Notes: generated by a model from the letters alone, not told the origin. A DNA stretch of 24,843 nt from Nitrospinota bacterium (GCA_035528715.1 DATKYB010000005.1:1-24843), one strand, 5' to 3'; positions 1 through 7,009 are shown, numbered from the stretch's first letter. Numbers and translations are program-made.

Positions 1-54
1 TTGGTCACAATCTGGAGCCGGTTGATTATCTGGTATCATTACTTGTGCAGGCAT
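1..54 (-). CDS. 5' end of an unidentified gene, cut by the left edge
   Basis: Only the first 18 codons are present (MPAQVMIPDNQPAPDCDQ). The start is well supported: a strong Shine-Dalgarno (AAGGAGGTG) lies about five bases upstream of the ATG, and a plausible promoter lies further upstream. The visible peptide is proline-rich and has no signal-peptide character. It is too short to assign a family. The gene points away from its neighbour at 262-936 and is therefore separated from that gene pair by its own leader. Confidence 0.6.
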   Translation of the reverse strand, partial: MPAQVMIPDNQPAPDCDQ

Positions 55-90
55 ATCTTCACCTCCTTATGTTAGATTTTAATATGATTA

Positions 91-119
91 ATATTAATAA
101 GTAGTGATCCAGACGACAA
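91..119 (-). promoter_or_regulatory. Candidate sigma70-type promoter for the left-edge gene
   Basis: On the minus strand TTGTCG (114-119) and TAATAT (91-96) are separated by exactly 17 bp. Transcription would start near 84, giving a short leader that carries the strong Shine-Dalgarno. This is a consensus match by eye in AT-rich DNA, so it is tentative. Confidence 0.35.
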
Positions 120-261
120 ATTAAATTTTGCATTTTTAAGAATTTCATAAAGATAGACAAAAAAGAGGGGAGGAAAAATTCCTGAAAAATCTGAAGGGGT
201 AATCGGAGAAAATTTTTTTGTTGCGGTCACAAAAGATATCTGGTGAAATTTGACCTAATTA

Positions 262-936
262 TCAATTCTTTAATCTTTTTTTTATTTCCTTATGTATATT
301 AATTCTTTCTTTTATATCGTAATAAGTTACTATCGAGATTACTGCTATTATAATTACAGCAACAATAACCAATAGCCATATAATACCTTTTGAATATAAG
401 AGATACAGTCCTATAATGATTAATACAATAGTTACCCAAATCAATAGATGAAAAAGAAATACGGAAATAGCTCTCAAGAAGAATCTGTAAGGTGCAAGAA
501 TATCTATTGTTACTTTAGGTTCTAGTATGCCCTTGCTCTTATAAAGCATGTAATTTAGCAATTCAATCTGTTTATATATATATTCTCTTGTTTTACGAAC
601 TTCTTCAATATTTACTTTGCTAGTTTTTTGTTTTGAAGCACCTTCAATCATTTTTATTAAAATATAATAATGATTTCGAGGTAATAAATGAGCACCTTTA
701 ACAAGGATATTTTCTAACTCTTTTATTCCATGCTTTTGCCATCCTTCGCTTGTATCAGATAAAGTTATTATGCCAGACCAGTAAAATAATGGAGACCATA
801 TCTCGGTTAACCGATACTTCCATTCATTTTGGATTGCCTCATTTCGACTTGTAGATGATTTTATTAATAAATCTTTAATAATCCAACTAACAATACCAAG
901 TCCAAACGCAATTAAACTTTTTTCCAAAAAGGTCAT
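262..936 (-). CDS. Small membrane protein of unknown function, downstream of an anchorless PBP
   Basis: A 224-residue protein of no family I recognise. It has one hydrophobic helix at the N-terminus (about residues 4-23), a mostly polar middle of about 130 residues, and two closely spaced very hydrophobic helices near the C-terminus (about 155-181 and 184-208), then a basic amphipathic tail. Positive charges after helix 1 suggest the middle part is cytoplasmic. The Shine-Dalgarno AGGAGG stands 10 bases before the ATG, in the 18-bp gap after the penicillin-binding protein gene, so the two are almost certainly co-transcribed. The arrangement allows, but does not prove, a role as membrane partner or regulator of that enzyme. 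Codon use is strongly A/T-ending, like the upstream gene, and may mark transferred DNA. Confidence 0.8.
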   Translation of the reverse strand: MTFLEKSLIAFGLGIVSWIIKDLLIKSSTSRNEAIQNEWKYRLTEIWSPLFYWSGIITLSDTSEGWQKHGIKELENILVKGAHLLPRNHYYILIKMIEGASKQKTSKVNIEEVRKTREYIYKQIELLNYMLYKSKGILEPKVTIDILAPYRFFLRAISVFLFHLLIWVTIVLIIIGLYLLYSKGIIWLLVIVAVIIIAVISIVTYYDIKERINIHKEIKKRLKN

Positions 937-954
937 TATACTAATTCCTCCTAT

Positions 955-2709
955 TTATATAGAAAAAAGATTAGATTTATAACCAAGCATTTTTTGTACT
1001 AGTTTCTGTAAGACATGTCGACTTGTTATTTCTTTATCAATATCTTCACTCGGTGATTTGCTATAACCTAACCATATTGCCAAAGAAATATTGTCATTAT
1101 AACCTACAAATAAACTTCCACTGCTGGTAGTTCCCGTCTTTCCTGAGAAGTCTTTACCAAATACAGTTATACCTGAATACTTTAGCGCATGTTTAAGTTC
1201 TATGATATCTACATAATGAGCAACTATAGTACTATCTGAAGGTTTTGATTTCCATAATAGACTCCCCCCAGTCAACTGAACATTTTTAATTAGAATAGGT
1301 TTAGTGTATACCCCATTTTGCTGGATTGCTCTGTAGGCAGAAGATAGCTTTATTAAAGAAATACCTGTTGGTGTTGCACCGAAAATAAGCGAGGGAGTAG
1401 CTTTTGAGATTTCAGATAAACCGAATCGATTAAATGTTTTTACTAAATCTTTAAAATCTAGAATTTCTGTAAGTCTAGCGAAAACAGTATTATCACTATA
1501 TTTAAGAGCTTGTTTTAAGGTCAAGCCACCTCTATATATGTTGCCATAATTTCTTATAGTCCATTCCTTTTTATCTATATCTTTGATAAAAGAGGATTTG
1601 AAAGGACTTGATTCTAATACCATATCTAAATTAAATCTTTGTTCTATGGCTGCTAGAAGAGCAAAAGTCTTAAATGTAGAACCAGCCTGTATACTACCAG
1701 AAAAAACAGGTGAAAATTCAGACTCCACACCATTTTTCCAAGAAGACTCAACAAGAATTTCGCCTGTATTGTTAGATAAAATAACAGCAGCTACTTGAGA
1801 TATATTTGGACAACTTGATACTTCTTTTAAGACTCGATCCGTCGCACCTTGAAGAGACAAATCAATAGTAAGCTCTACTTTAGCAATATAGGGATGTATA
1901 TTTCCAAACTCACTTTCGATTATACGATTAAGAATATGAGAAAGTCTCTGCTTCTTTACTTTGCTTATATTAATAGGATTAATAGTTCCCCAAACTCTAT
2001 CTTTATTCTCTTTCTCCGTTGAATATTTCAATAGTATTTTAGAAATAAATTTTTGGCGACGAAGATAATTCTGTGTAGAGTTTAATGGATATGTAATGGA
2101 CGGCAAGCGAAGCAAACCAAGCAATCCACATATTTGATTATAATTGAGGCTGGAAAGTGGTTTTCGATAAATTACTTTCGAAGCAGCAGAAAAACCTCTT
2201 ATTCCACCACCTAGATATACATACTGACAGTAAAGATTTAGTATTTCTTCCTTTGAATAATATTTTTCTATTTGTAATGCAAGAAAAGCTTCTATTGATT
2301 TCCTTATAAGAGACTTATCAGATGTAAGAAGTGTGTTTCTAACAAGCTGTTGTGTTATAGTACTGCCACCTTGTATAATTTTTCTTGAGATAATGTTCCA
2401 AAATAATGCCCTAACTAGTGCTTTAATATCTATACCGTGATGTAAATAGTATCTTCGATCCTCTAGTTCAATAAGTAAGTGTCGAATGTCTGAGATTTCC
2501 TTCTGAGTTAAAGGATAAATTATATCTCCTCCTGATATTCCTATTGGATGACCGTTTCTATCATTTATGAGAAAAGTACGTTTAGCAACTAACTGTCTAG
2601 ATGATATACAACGAAGAGCCTTAGGCAGGAATTTAAAAGCTTCAAAACACTTACGCCACGTAGGGAAATATTCAAGATTTAATGTTTGAAATGTATAATT
2701 TGTAGTCAT
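955..2709 (-). CDS. Bifunctional penicillin-binding protein (GT51 transglycosylase + transpeptidase) with no evident membrane anchor
   Basis: A 584-residue class A PBP-like protein; such enzymes polymerise lipid II and cross-link peptidoglycan in the periplasm. The GT51 domain (about 50-230) shows the catalytic-glutamate motif EDRRYYLHHG (E83), GGSTITQQ (114-121) and the EEILNLY/GGGIRGF region. The transpeptidase domain (about 290-575) has all three motifs: STFK with nucleophile S344, SDN (405-407) and KTGT (524-527). Both active sites look intact. The oddity is the N-terminus: residues 1-50 contain no transmembrane helix or signal peptide, whereas class A PBPs are normally anchored there. 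An in-frame TAA lies three codons upstream, so no longer start is available. The protein is also short for the family, and the Shine-Dalgarno is weak. It is followed 18 bp later by the membrane protein at 262-936. Confidence 0.85.
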   Translation of the reverse strand: MTTNYTFQTLNLEYFPTWRKCFEAFKFLPKALRCISSRQLVAKRTFLINDRNGHPIGISGGDIIYPLTQKEISDIRHLLIELEDRRYYLHHGIDIKALVRALFWNIISRKIIQGGSTITQQLVRNTLLTSDKSLIRKSIEAFLALQIEKYYSKEEILNLYCQYVYLGGGIRGFSAASKVIYRKPLSSLNYNQICGLLGLLRLPSITYPLNSTQNYLRRQKFISKILLKYSTEKENKDRVWGTINPINISKVKKQRLSHILNRIIESEFGNIHPYIAKVELTIDLSLQGATDRVLKEVSSCPNISQVAAVILSNNTGEILVESSWKNGVESEFSPVFSGSIQAGSTFKTFALLAAIEQRFNLDMVLESSPFKSSFIKDIDKKEWTIRNYGNIYRGGLTLKQALKYSDNTVFARLTEILDFKDLVKTFNRFGLSEISKATPSLIFGATPTGISLIKLSSAYRAIQQNGVYTKPILIKNVQLTGGSLLWKSKPSDSTIVAHYVDIIELKHALKYSGITVFGKDFSGKTGTTSSGSLFVGYNDNISLAIWLGYSKSPSEDIDKEITSRHVLQKLVQKMLGYKSNLFSI

Positions 2710-2964
2710 TGTAAATTACTTAAGGAAGAAATTATTTATAAAGTGAATCCAAATAAAAATTAATTTGAATTGTCAGTTGGAAGTAGAATTACAGTGTGAA
2801 TGTGAAGATGAAATAGTTTTGCAAGAATAGTATGGTCTCGCATCTTTACCCCCCTTCCAAAGGGTAACAATGAATCAAAGATGCAAACCAGGAAGATAGG
2901 TTATTCAGATTAGACTTGAAGAGGATTATTGTCAAGGAAAGATTGAGTTTTTCTTATGTTCAAT
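2710..2964. other. Intergenic stretch upstream of the PBP gene
   Basis: I see no convincing gene here. The stretch should contain the promoter of the PBP/membrane-protein pair, but no clear -35/-10 pair stands out. It holds the inverted repeat at 2840-2884. Together with 2965-3254 it makes a gene-free gap of about 545 bp, the longest in the window. Confidence 0.5.
2840..2884. repeat. Inverted repeat with a nested stem
   Basis: Perfect 8-bp arms GCATCTTT (2840-2847) and AAAGATGC (2877-2884) enclose a second pairing between CCCTT and AAGGG. Neither strand has a T-run directly after it, so it is not a classic terminator. It may be an operator, a leader structure or the remnant of a small repeat. 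Confidence 0.5.
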
Positions 2965-3092
2965 CCCCCTTTCGATTTTCAGGGAGTTGACAAGCGAGGG
3001 AGGAAAAAAGAAGCAGCTGTCTGAAGCCGAAGGCTGAGTTTGCTGTTTCTCCGAGCGAGCGCAGTCAAATACCGTTAAGAAAATCGAGGGGG
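2965..3092. repeat. Quasi-palindrome of about 128 bp, possible MITE-like repeat or structured RNA
   Basis: The two halves pair step by step. Outer arms are CCCCCT-TT-CGATTTTC (2965-2980) with GAAAATCGAGGGGG (3079-3092). Inside follow TTGAC with GTCAA, GCG with CGC, GGAG with CTCC, and GAAGCAGC with GCTGTTTC (one G-U pair). An apical AGCC-GAA-GGCT hairpin closes it. Such ordered nested pairing is far beyond chance for a single stem. GC content is visibly higher than the surroundings. I cannot tell from one copy whether it is a dispersed repeat, a miniature transposable element or an RNA. Confidence 0.6.
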
Positions 3093-3104
3093 TGTCTTTT
3101 TTTC

Positions 3105-3134
3105 GTCTCTTTTTTGGACAAGCAAAAAAGGGAC
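3105..3134. repeat. Hairpin with 12-bp arms
   Basis: GTCTCTTTTTTG (3105-3116) pairs with CAAAAAAGGGAC (3123-3134), with one G-U pair and a six-base loop. It stands 12 bp from the large quasi-palindrome and may belong to the same element. No terminator-like T-run follows on either strand. Confidence 0.5.
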
Positions 3135-3170
3135 ATAATTTAAAGAATTTTAGATATCTGACTCTAAATA

Positions 3171-3219
3171 CAAAAATAGGGGTTTGAATAAGAAATTGAT
3201 TTCTTATCAAAACCCCTAT
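3171..3219 (-). terminator. Rho-independent terminator after the PxxKW gene, possibly bidirectional
   Basis: Perfect 10-bp arms ATAGGGGTTT (3176-3185) and AAACCCCTAT (3210-3219) enclose a second 9-bp stem (ATAAGAAAT/ATTTCTTAT). On the minus strand the hairpin is followed by TTTTT (3171-3175), and it lies 35 bp past the stop of the PxxKW gene. On the plus strand a run of T (3229-3236) follows about ten bases after the stem, so it may work both ways. Confidence 0.7.
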
Positions 3220-3254
3220 CTTCTATTCTTTTTTTTCATTGGATAAAAATGGCT

Positions 3255-3536
3255 TTATTTACCACTTCTCCTTTTTGAAGCCTTTAATGGGTTCAACTTA
3301 TGAGTATCTGATTTAGTCTCTTTCTTGACATGCGTTGCAAAGTTGCATGAACCATAGGCCCATTTTGCTTTTGGATCAGGAAATACCATGCAGAATTTTT
3401 CAGAATTAAGCTCAATGATGTGATTGCAGCCTTCACACTGCTCAATAATAGGATGGCAAGAACCTCCATTAAAAGAACAGCCTACTGTGGTCATAAATGG
3501 GCACTCGGTTCCCATTTTGATGGTTTGGCAATCCAT
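3255..3536 (-). CDS. PxxKW family cysteine-rich protein
   Basis: A 93-residue soluble protein with eight cysteines (C3, C12, C20, C27, C34, C37, C49, C64) and the signature PDPKAKW at 53-59, which I recognise as the PxxKW cysteine-rich family known from deltaproteobacteria. The cysteines and H28/H39 suggest metal or Fe-S binding, but the function is not established. The tail (71-93) is basic and Lys/Ser-rich. I chose the ATG at 3536 rather than the in-frame GTG at 3545, because the Shine-Dalgarno AGGGGGTG overlaps that GTG and sits six bases before the ATG. A terminator-like hairpin stands on each side, so the gene may be its own transcription unit. A weak promoter (TTGATT at 3625-3630, TATTTA at 3601-3606, 18-bp spacer) may drive it. 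Confidence 0.8.
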   Translation of the reverse strand: MDCQTIKMGTECPFMTTVGCSFNGGSCHPIIEQCEGCNHIIELNSEKFCMVFPDPKAKWAYGSCNFATHVKKETKSDTHKLNPLKASKRRSGK

Positions 3537-3569
3537 GGGAATCACCCCCTCTCATAGTTAATTAAAAGT

Positions 3570-3592
3570 AAAAAACTCCTTTTTTAAGGAGT
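3570..3592 (-). terminator. Rho-independent terminator downstream of the 535-residue protein gene
   Basis: On the minus strand ACTCCTT, an AAAA loop and AAGGAGT (3575-3592) are followed directly by TTTTT and a further T-rich stretch. It stands about 80 bp after the stop codon at 3671 and 34 bp before the PxxKW start. It could end the upstream transcript or act as an attenuator for the PxxKW gene. Confidence 0.7.
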
Positions 3593-3670
3593 CAAATGTA
3601 TAAATATATAAGCTTTTTAAAAAAAATCAAGAAAAAAATTTAATTTTTTTATCTTTATTATTAAAAATTT

Positions 3671-5278
3671 CTAAGGCTTAATAATCAGAGAAGATTCGTC
3701 TTTATCTTTCTTATCTTTTTTCTCAGATAAAACGAGATTGATGCTCTTCCTCATCAGTTCTCTAAGAAATGGATGATTCGCTATCAACATCTCCTTTCTT
3801 TCTATGGCCAGGGCCGAAGCAAGCGAAAGCCTGGCATCATCCTCTTTTCCGACTTTGTAGAGGATATATGCCATCTCCTCCAGTCTTTCCTTGTAGATCT
3901 GAGCTCTTTCTTCATCAAAATATTCCTCAGTAGCCTTTTTTATTATCTCTTCCATCCTCTCTTTCTGTTGAACAGGCGAGAGGATAATCAGCCCACTTGT
4001 TGAGCTTTCCATCATATCTTTATATTTTTCAATATCATCCCTCTCTATAAACCATCCCATGAACTCTTTTTGGGTGTGAAGCGTATAAGATTTATCAACA
4101 AGGCTTAAATTTTTTTCTATTTCTTCCCCATTAAAATAGCTGTAAATGAGAGGTTTTAAATTTTCGACCTTTTTAGGCTTTACCCTGTTCTTCCAGTAGA
4201 AGTAATCATCCGGCGGATTTTTCCCTATTTCCACTGTTTTGCTTCGGCCCTTTTCTATCAAAAAATGACAGTATTTCGGATCAGCTTCGACAAGGGCAAA
4301 GTTTTTTTCCTTTTCACAGTATTCTTTAAAAAAGTTCTTGAACTCCTTTCGAGAAAGGTCCGCACAGTAAAAATCAAGAATTCCCTTTGAATCGTTCAAG
4401 ATCGCATAAGCCATATCGAGCACTCTGGGATAGATTGGAGATACAATCCATACTACCCGTGTTCCAATGCAATCGATAGCACCCAAATATCCCTCCCATT
4501 TTGGTGCTTGTGTTTTGGGCATTGGGGTCCAGACCGTTTCCCCCTTTTCCGGTTCTTCAATTTTGATTCCTTTAGACTTTAACTTGAAGATAGAGCGCTT
4601 TATCAACTTTTTTCGCTCTTTACCATCGGTTGTCTCCATCATTTTCTTAAGAAATTTTGCTGCATCCTCGCTTTCTATATGAGGAATTAAATCGATAATC
4701 ATATTATCGAGCTCGCTACTTATCCCGATTAATAAGGAGATGATGGGTAAAGATTTTCCTTTGAAATCTGAGATAAACTGGAAGAGGAAGTTTTTTTGAA
4801 CCAGATGATCCAGCTTTATAAAGCAGTCTTTAATCATTGCGAACCTGACATTTAATGATTCAGAGGGGATATCTATCATCCCTTTTACTTCTTCATAAAT
4901 CTCTTCTGCGGTTGGTAGGGAGGCTTTGATCATCTCTCCCTCTGGAATGTCTAAATCTTTTTGTTCATCAAAAGCAGCTTTTATAATATCAAGTCCAAGA
5001 ATTTGTTTAAGTAAGATATCCTTAAGAAAAGATGCATACTTCTTTTTGTTTAAGCGCGACATGACCTTAAGAATTGCTTTTTTATCTTCTTTTGATCCTT
5101 TCTTGAATTTTTCCCTCAAAACAGGATAGAGTTTATCTTCGAAGGCTTTCATCTTATCAATGGAGCTTTGTAAATCTTCCAAAAATTCTTCTGATTTTAT
5201 TCTTTCAAGGAGATGCTCCAGTTCTCTTATGGCCTCTTTTCTTTCGCTTAATTCATCTTTTTTATCTTTTTCATCCAT
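3671..5278 (-). CDS. Unrecognised 535-residue soluble protein
   Basis: I do not recognise a family. The protein has a highly charged N-terminus (about 1-75, Lys/Glu-rich and probably coiled coil), then about 170 residues of helical, HEAT-like character (75-245). A different middle section (about 255-400) is richer in aromatic residues and mixed alpha/beta; it includes GYLGAIDCIGTRVVWIVSP and the tract NPPDDYFYWKNR. A helical C-terminal part (about 400-520) is reminiscent of TPR/HEAT repeats and ends in a Lys/Asp-rich tail. There is no signal peptide or membrane helix, so it is probably cytoplasmic. A Shine-Dalgarno AAAGGA precedes the ATG by about ten bases. It lies 77 bp after the metallo-hydrolase gene on the same strand and ends before a clear terminator, so the two may be co-transcribed. 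Confidence 0.75.
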   Translation of the reverse strand: MDEKDKKDELSERKEAIRELEHLLERIKSEEFLEDLQSSIDKMKAFEDKLYPVLREKFKKGSKEDKKAILKVMSRLNKKKYASFLKDILLKQILGLDIIKAAFDEQKDLDIPEGEMIKASLPTAEEIYEEVKGMIDIPSESLNVRFAMIKDCFIKLDHLVQKNFLFQFISDFKGKSLPIISLLIGISSELDNMIIDLIPHIESEDAAKFLKKMMETTDGKERKKLIKRSIFKLKSKGIKIEEPEKGETVWTPMPKTQAPKWEGYLGAIDCIGTRVVWIVSPIYPRVLDMAYAILNDSKGILDFYCADLSRKEFKNFFKEYCEKEKNFALVEADPKYCHFLIEKGRSKTVEIGKNPPDDYFYWKNRVKPKKVENLKPLIYSYFNGEEIEKNLSLVDKSYTLHTQKEFMGWFIERDDIEKYKDMMESSTSGLIILSPVQQKERMEEIIKKATEEYFDEERAQIYKERLEEMAYILYKVGKEDDARLSLASALAIERKEMLIANHPFLRELMRKSINLVLSEKKDKKDKDESSLIIKP

Positions 5279-5355
5279 TTATTTTTTGTCCTTTTTAATG
5301 AAACAGTATTCATCCTATGAAAGTTTTTTGGGATGGGATGATTATTGATGGGACT

Positions 5356-6009
5356 TTAATCTACGTGTCCGTGCATCCTCAGCTCTATAAATTCCTTAAG
5401 AGAGCCGCACTGATAATAAGGGTTATTGGCCTTTTCATAGCCAATGGTTGAGGTCGGCGTTTTGCCATAGTTATGTCCTGGATAGACAACCGTATCATCA
5501 GGAAGGGCAGCTAATTTTTGGAGACTGTTATAGAGGGCTTTTGGGTCGCTCTCTGTAAAGTCAGCCCTTCCACAATATCCAACAAATAGTGTATCGCCTG
5601 TTAAGACCTTTTCTGGTGTATAAAGACAGATTCCACCAGGTGTATGTCCAGGAGTATGAATCACTTTTAAGGATTCCTTTCCTGTGTTAAACATTTGTCC
5701 GTCCTGAACCTCAGTGACAAAATATGACCCAGACCCCTTCATGGCATGGCTCTCATTTTTATGGACATATATCTTGGCCCCTGTTGTTTCTACAACCTGA
5801 AATACTCCTTCAATATGGTCACTGTGAGTGTGGGTCAAAATAATGTTTTTAATCTTTATCCCACCATTTTTTGCAATATTTAATATCTTGTTGACCTCCC
5901 ATCCTGGGTCAACAATGGCACCCTCTCCTGTTCTTTTACAGGCAAGGATATAGGTAAAGTTTTGATTGCTCCCCACCTCAAGTTGTTTTAAGAACACCAT
6001 TGATCCCAT
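5356..6009 (-). CDS. Metallo-beta-lactamase-fold hydrolase (glyoxalase II / persulfide dioxygenase-like)
   Basis: A 217-residue single-domain MBL-fold enzyme. The metal ligands are all visible: HTHSDH (H60, H62, D64, H65), H122 in HTPGHTPGG, D139 in TGDTLF and H179 in YPGHNYG. The segment CGRADF after the D139 motif is closer to ETHE1-type persulfide dioxygenases than to most glyoxalase II enzymes, where GCGR-x-DF is typical. The substrate (a glutathione thioester, a persulfide or another thioester) cannot be settled by eye. There is no signal peptide, so it is cytoplasmic. The start is ambiguous: ATG at 6009 and ATG at 6000 (MVFLKQ) are both possible, and neither has a strong Shine-Dalgarno. 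It is divergent from ubiE/menG and followed on the same strand by the 535-residue protein. Confidence 0.85.
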   Translation of the reverse strand: MGSMVFLKQLEVGSNQNFTYILACKRTGEGAIVDPGWEVNKILNIAKNGGIKIKNIILTHTHSDHIEGVFQVVETTGAKIYVHKNESHAMKGSGSYFVTEVQDGQMFNTGKESLKVIHTPGHTPGGICLYTPEKVLTGDTLFVGYCGRADFTESDPKALYNSLQKLAALPDDTVVYPGHNYGKTPTSTIGYEKANNPYYQCGSLKEFIELRMHGHVD

Positions 6010-6283
6010 CTTCTCAATAATTTTACATTAAGGGTATTGGCTCAAACAAAATTGATTATCTTGCATATTATTGAAAAAATATCAAGAAATTTCTTAAGAA
6101 ATGTAATAAATGATGATGCATTTGTCAAATTAATAGTCAATATAAATGATTCTGGAGAATCTTCTTAAAGAGATGACGAGATGAGTAAAAATTTGTCTTT
6201 AAATCTCTTTTGCTTTTATAAAGAGGCTTGAATTATTCTCTTGATTATATTACCATCAAAAATTAGTGAATTAGAGATCAGTC
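6010..6283. promoter_or_regulatory. Divergent intergenic region between the MBL hydrolase and ubiE/menG
   Basis: This 274-bp AT-rich region must carry promoters in both directions, but no strong consensus pair is visible. It holds two overlapping palindromes at 6084-6101 (AAGAAATTTCTT and TTTCTTAAGAAA share the central TTTCTT). It also has an 8-bp inverted repeat, AAAGAGAT (6167-6174) with ATCTCTTT (6203-6210); a further AAAGAG (6220-6225) could pair with the same partner instead. These could be operators or a leader structure for ubiE/menG. Confidence 0.4.
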
Positions 6284-7009
6284 ATGAACAATTCTAATCC
6301 TTTGGAAACTTCAAAAAGAGATATTTATATAAGAAACCTGTTCTCTTCCATAGCCAATACTTATGACCTTTTGAACCGAGTTTTGAGTTTTGGAAGGGAT
6401 AGATATTGGCGGAGGTTTGCCATTCAAAAGCTTTCTGATGTAAAACATGGAATCATTCTGGATGTGGCTACGGGAACAGGCGATATGGCCTTAGAGATTG
6501 TAAAAAGATTCAATGGTATAGCAAAGGTTGTTGGAGTAGATTTTAGTGAGGAGATGCTTCGACTTGCAAAAAGAAAGATTGAAAAATACGGATTTCAGGA
6601 AAAAATAAAATTATATCTCAATAACGCCCAATCATTGCCTTTTGAAGATGAAAAGTTTGATGCTGTCTTGATCGCCTTTGGCATACGTAATATTGCTGAT
6701 AAACTTAAAGGATTATCTGAGATGAGAAGGGTGGTTAAAGAAGGGGGAAAGATTATTATTTTGGAGTTCTCGAAACCAAATAACAATATAATAAAATGGT
6801 TTTATCACCTTTATTTTGTCAAGATTTTACCTGTAATTGGGGGTCTTTTATCAAAGGTAAAATATGCATATGAGTATCTTCCGGAGTCAGTTTTAGAGTT
6901 TCCAGAGACTGAAGATTTTATAAATTTAATGAAAAAGGCTGGCTTTAAAGACATAAGATATGATATACTTACCTATGGAGTTGTTACTGTCTATGTTGGA
7001 ATAAGATGA
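6284..7009 (+). CDS. ubiE: UbiE/MenG quinone C-methyltransferase
   Basis: A 241-residue SAM-dependent methyltransferase that adds the ring methyl group late in ubiquinone or menaquinone synthesis. Family marks are YDLLNRVLSFGRDRYWR (27-43), the SAM loop LDVATGTGD (59-67), FGIRN, EFSKP and YEYLPES. The length is normal for the family. Sequence alone does not separate UbiE from MenG. An organism of the suggested type would more likely make menaquinone, so menG may be the better name. The Shine-Dalgarno is weak. The RDD protein gene follows after 56 bp on the same strand. The ETF dehydrogenase at the right end of the window delivers electrons to the same quinone pool. Confidence 0.92.
   Translation: MNNSNPLETSKRDIYIRNLFSSIANTYDLLNRVLSFGRDRYWRRFAIQKLSDVKHGIILDVATGTGDMALEIVKRFNGIAKVVGVDFSEEMLRLAKRKIEKYGFQEKIKLYLNNAQSLPFEDEKFDAVLIAFGIRNIADKLKGLSEMRRVVKEGGKIIILEFSKPNNNIIKWFYHLYFVKILPVIGGLLSKVKYAYEYLPESVLEFPETEDFINLMKKAGFKDIRYDILTYGVVTVYVGIR

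Noticed and set aside
2965-3092. Integron attC site
   Set aside because: The size and imperfect palindrome fit, but there are no proper GTTRRRY/RYYYAAC core sites at the ends, and no integrase or cassette-like genes are nearby.
2932-3210. Minus-strand open frame of 92 codons
   Set aside because: It runs through the quasi-palindrome and the adjacent hairpins, has low-complexity Phe/Lys/Ser-rich content, no good ribosome site and no family resemblance.
3537-3545. GTG start for the PxxKW gene
   Set aside because: The GTG lies within the Shine-Dalgarno itself; the ATG three codons later has ideal spacing.
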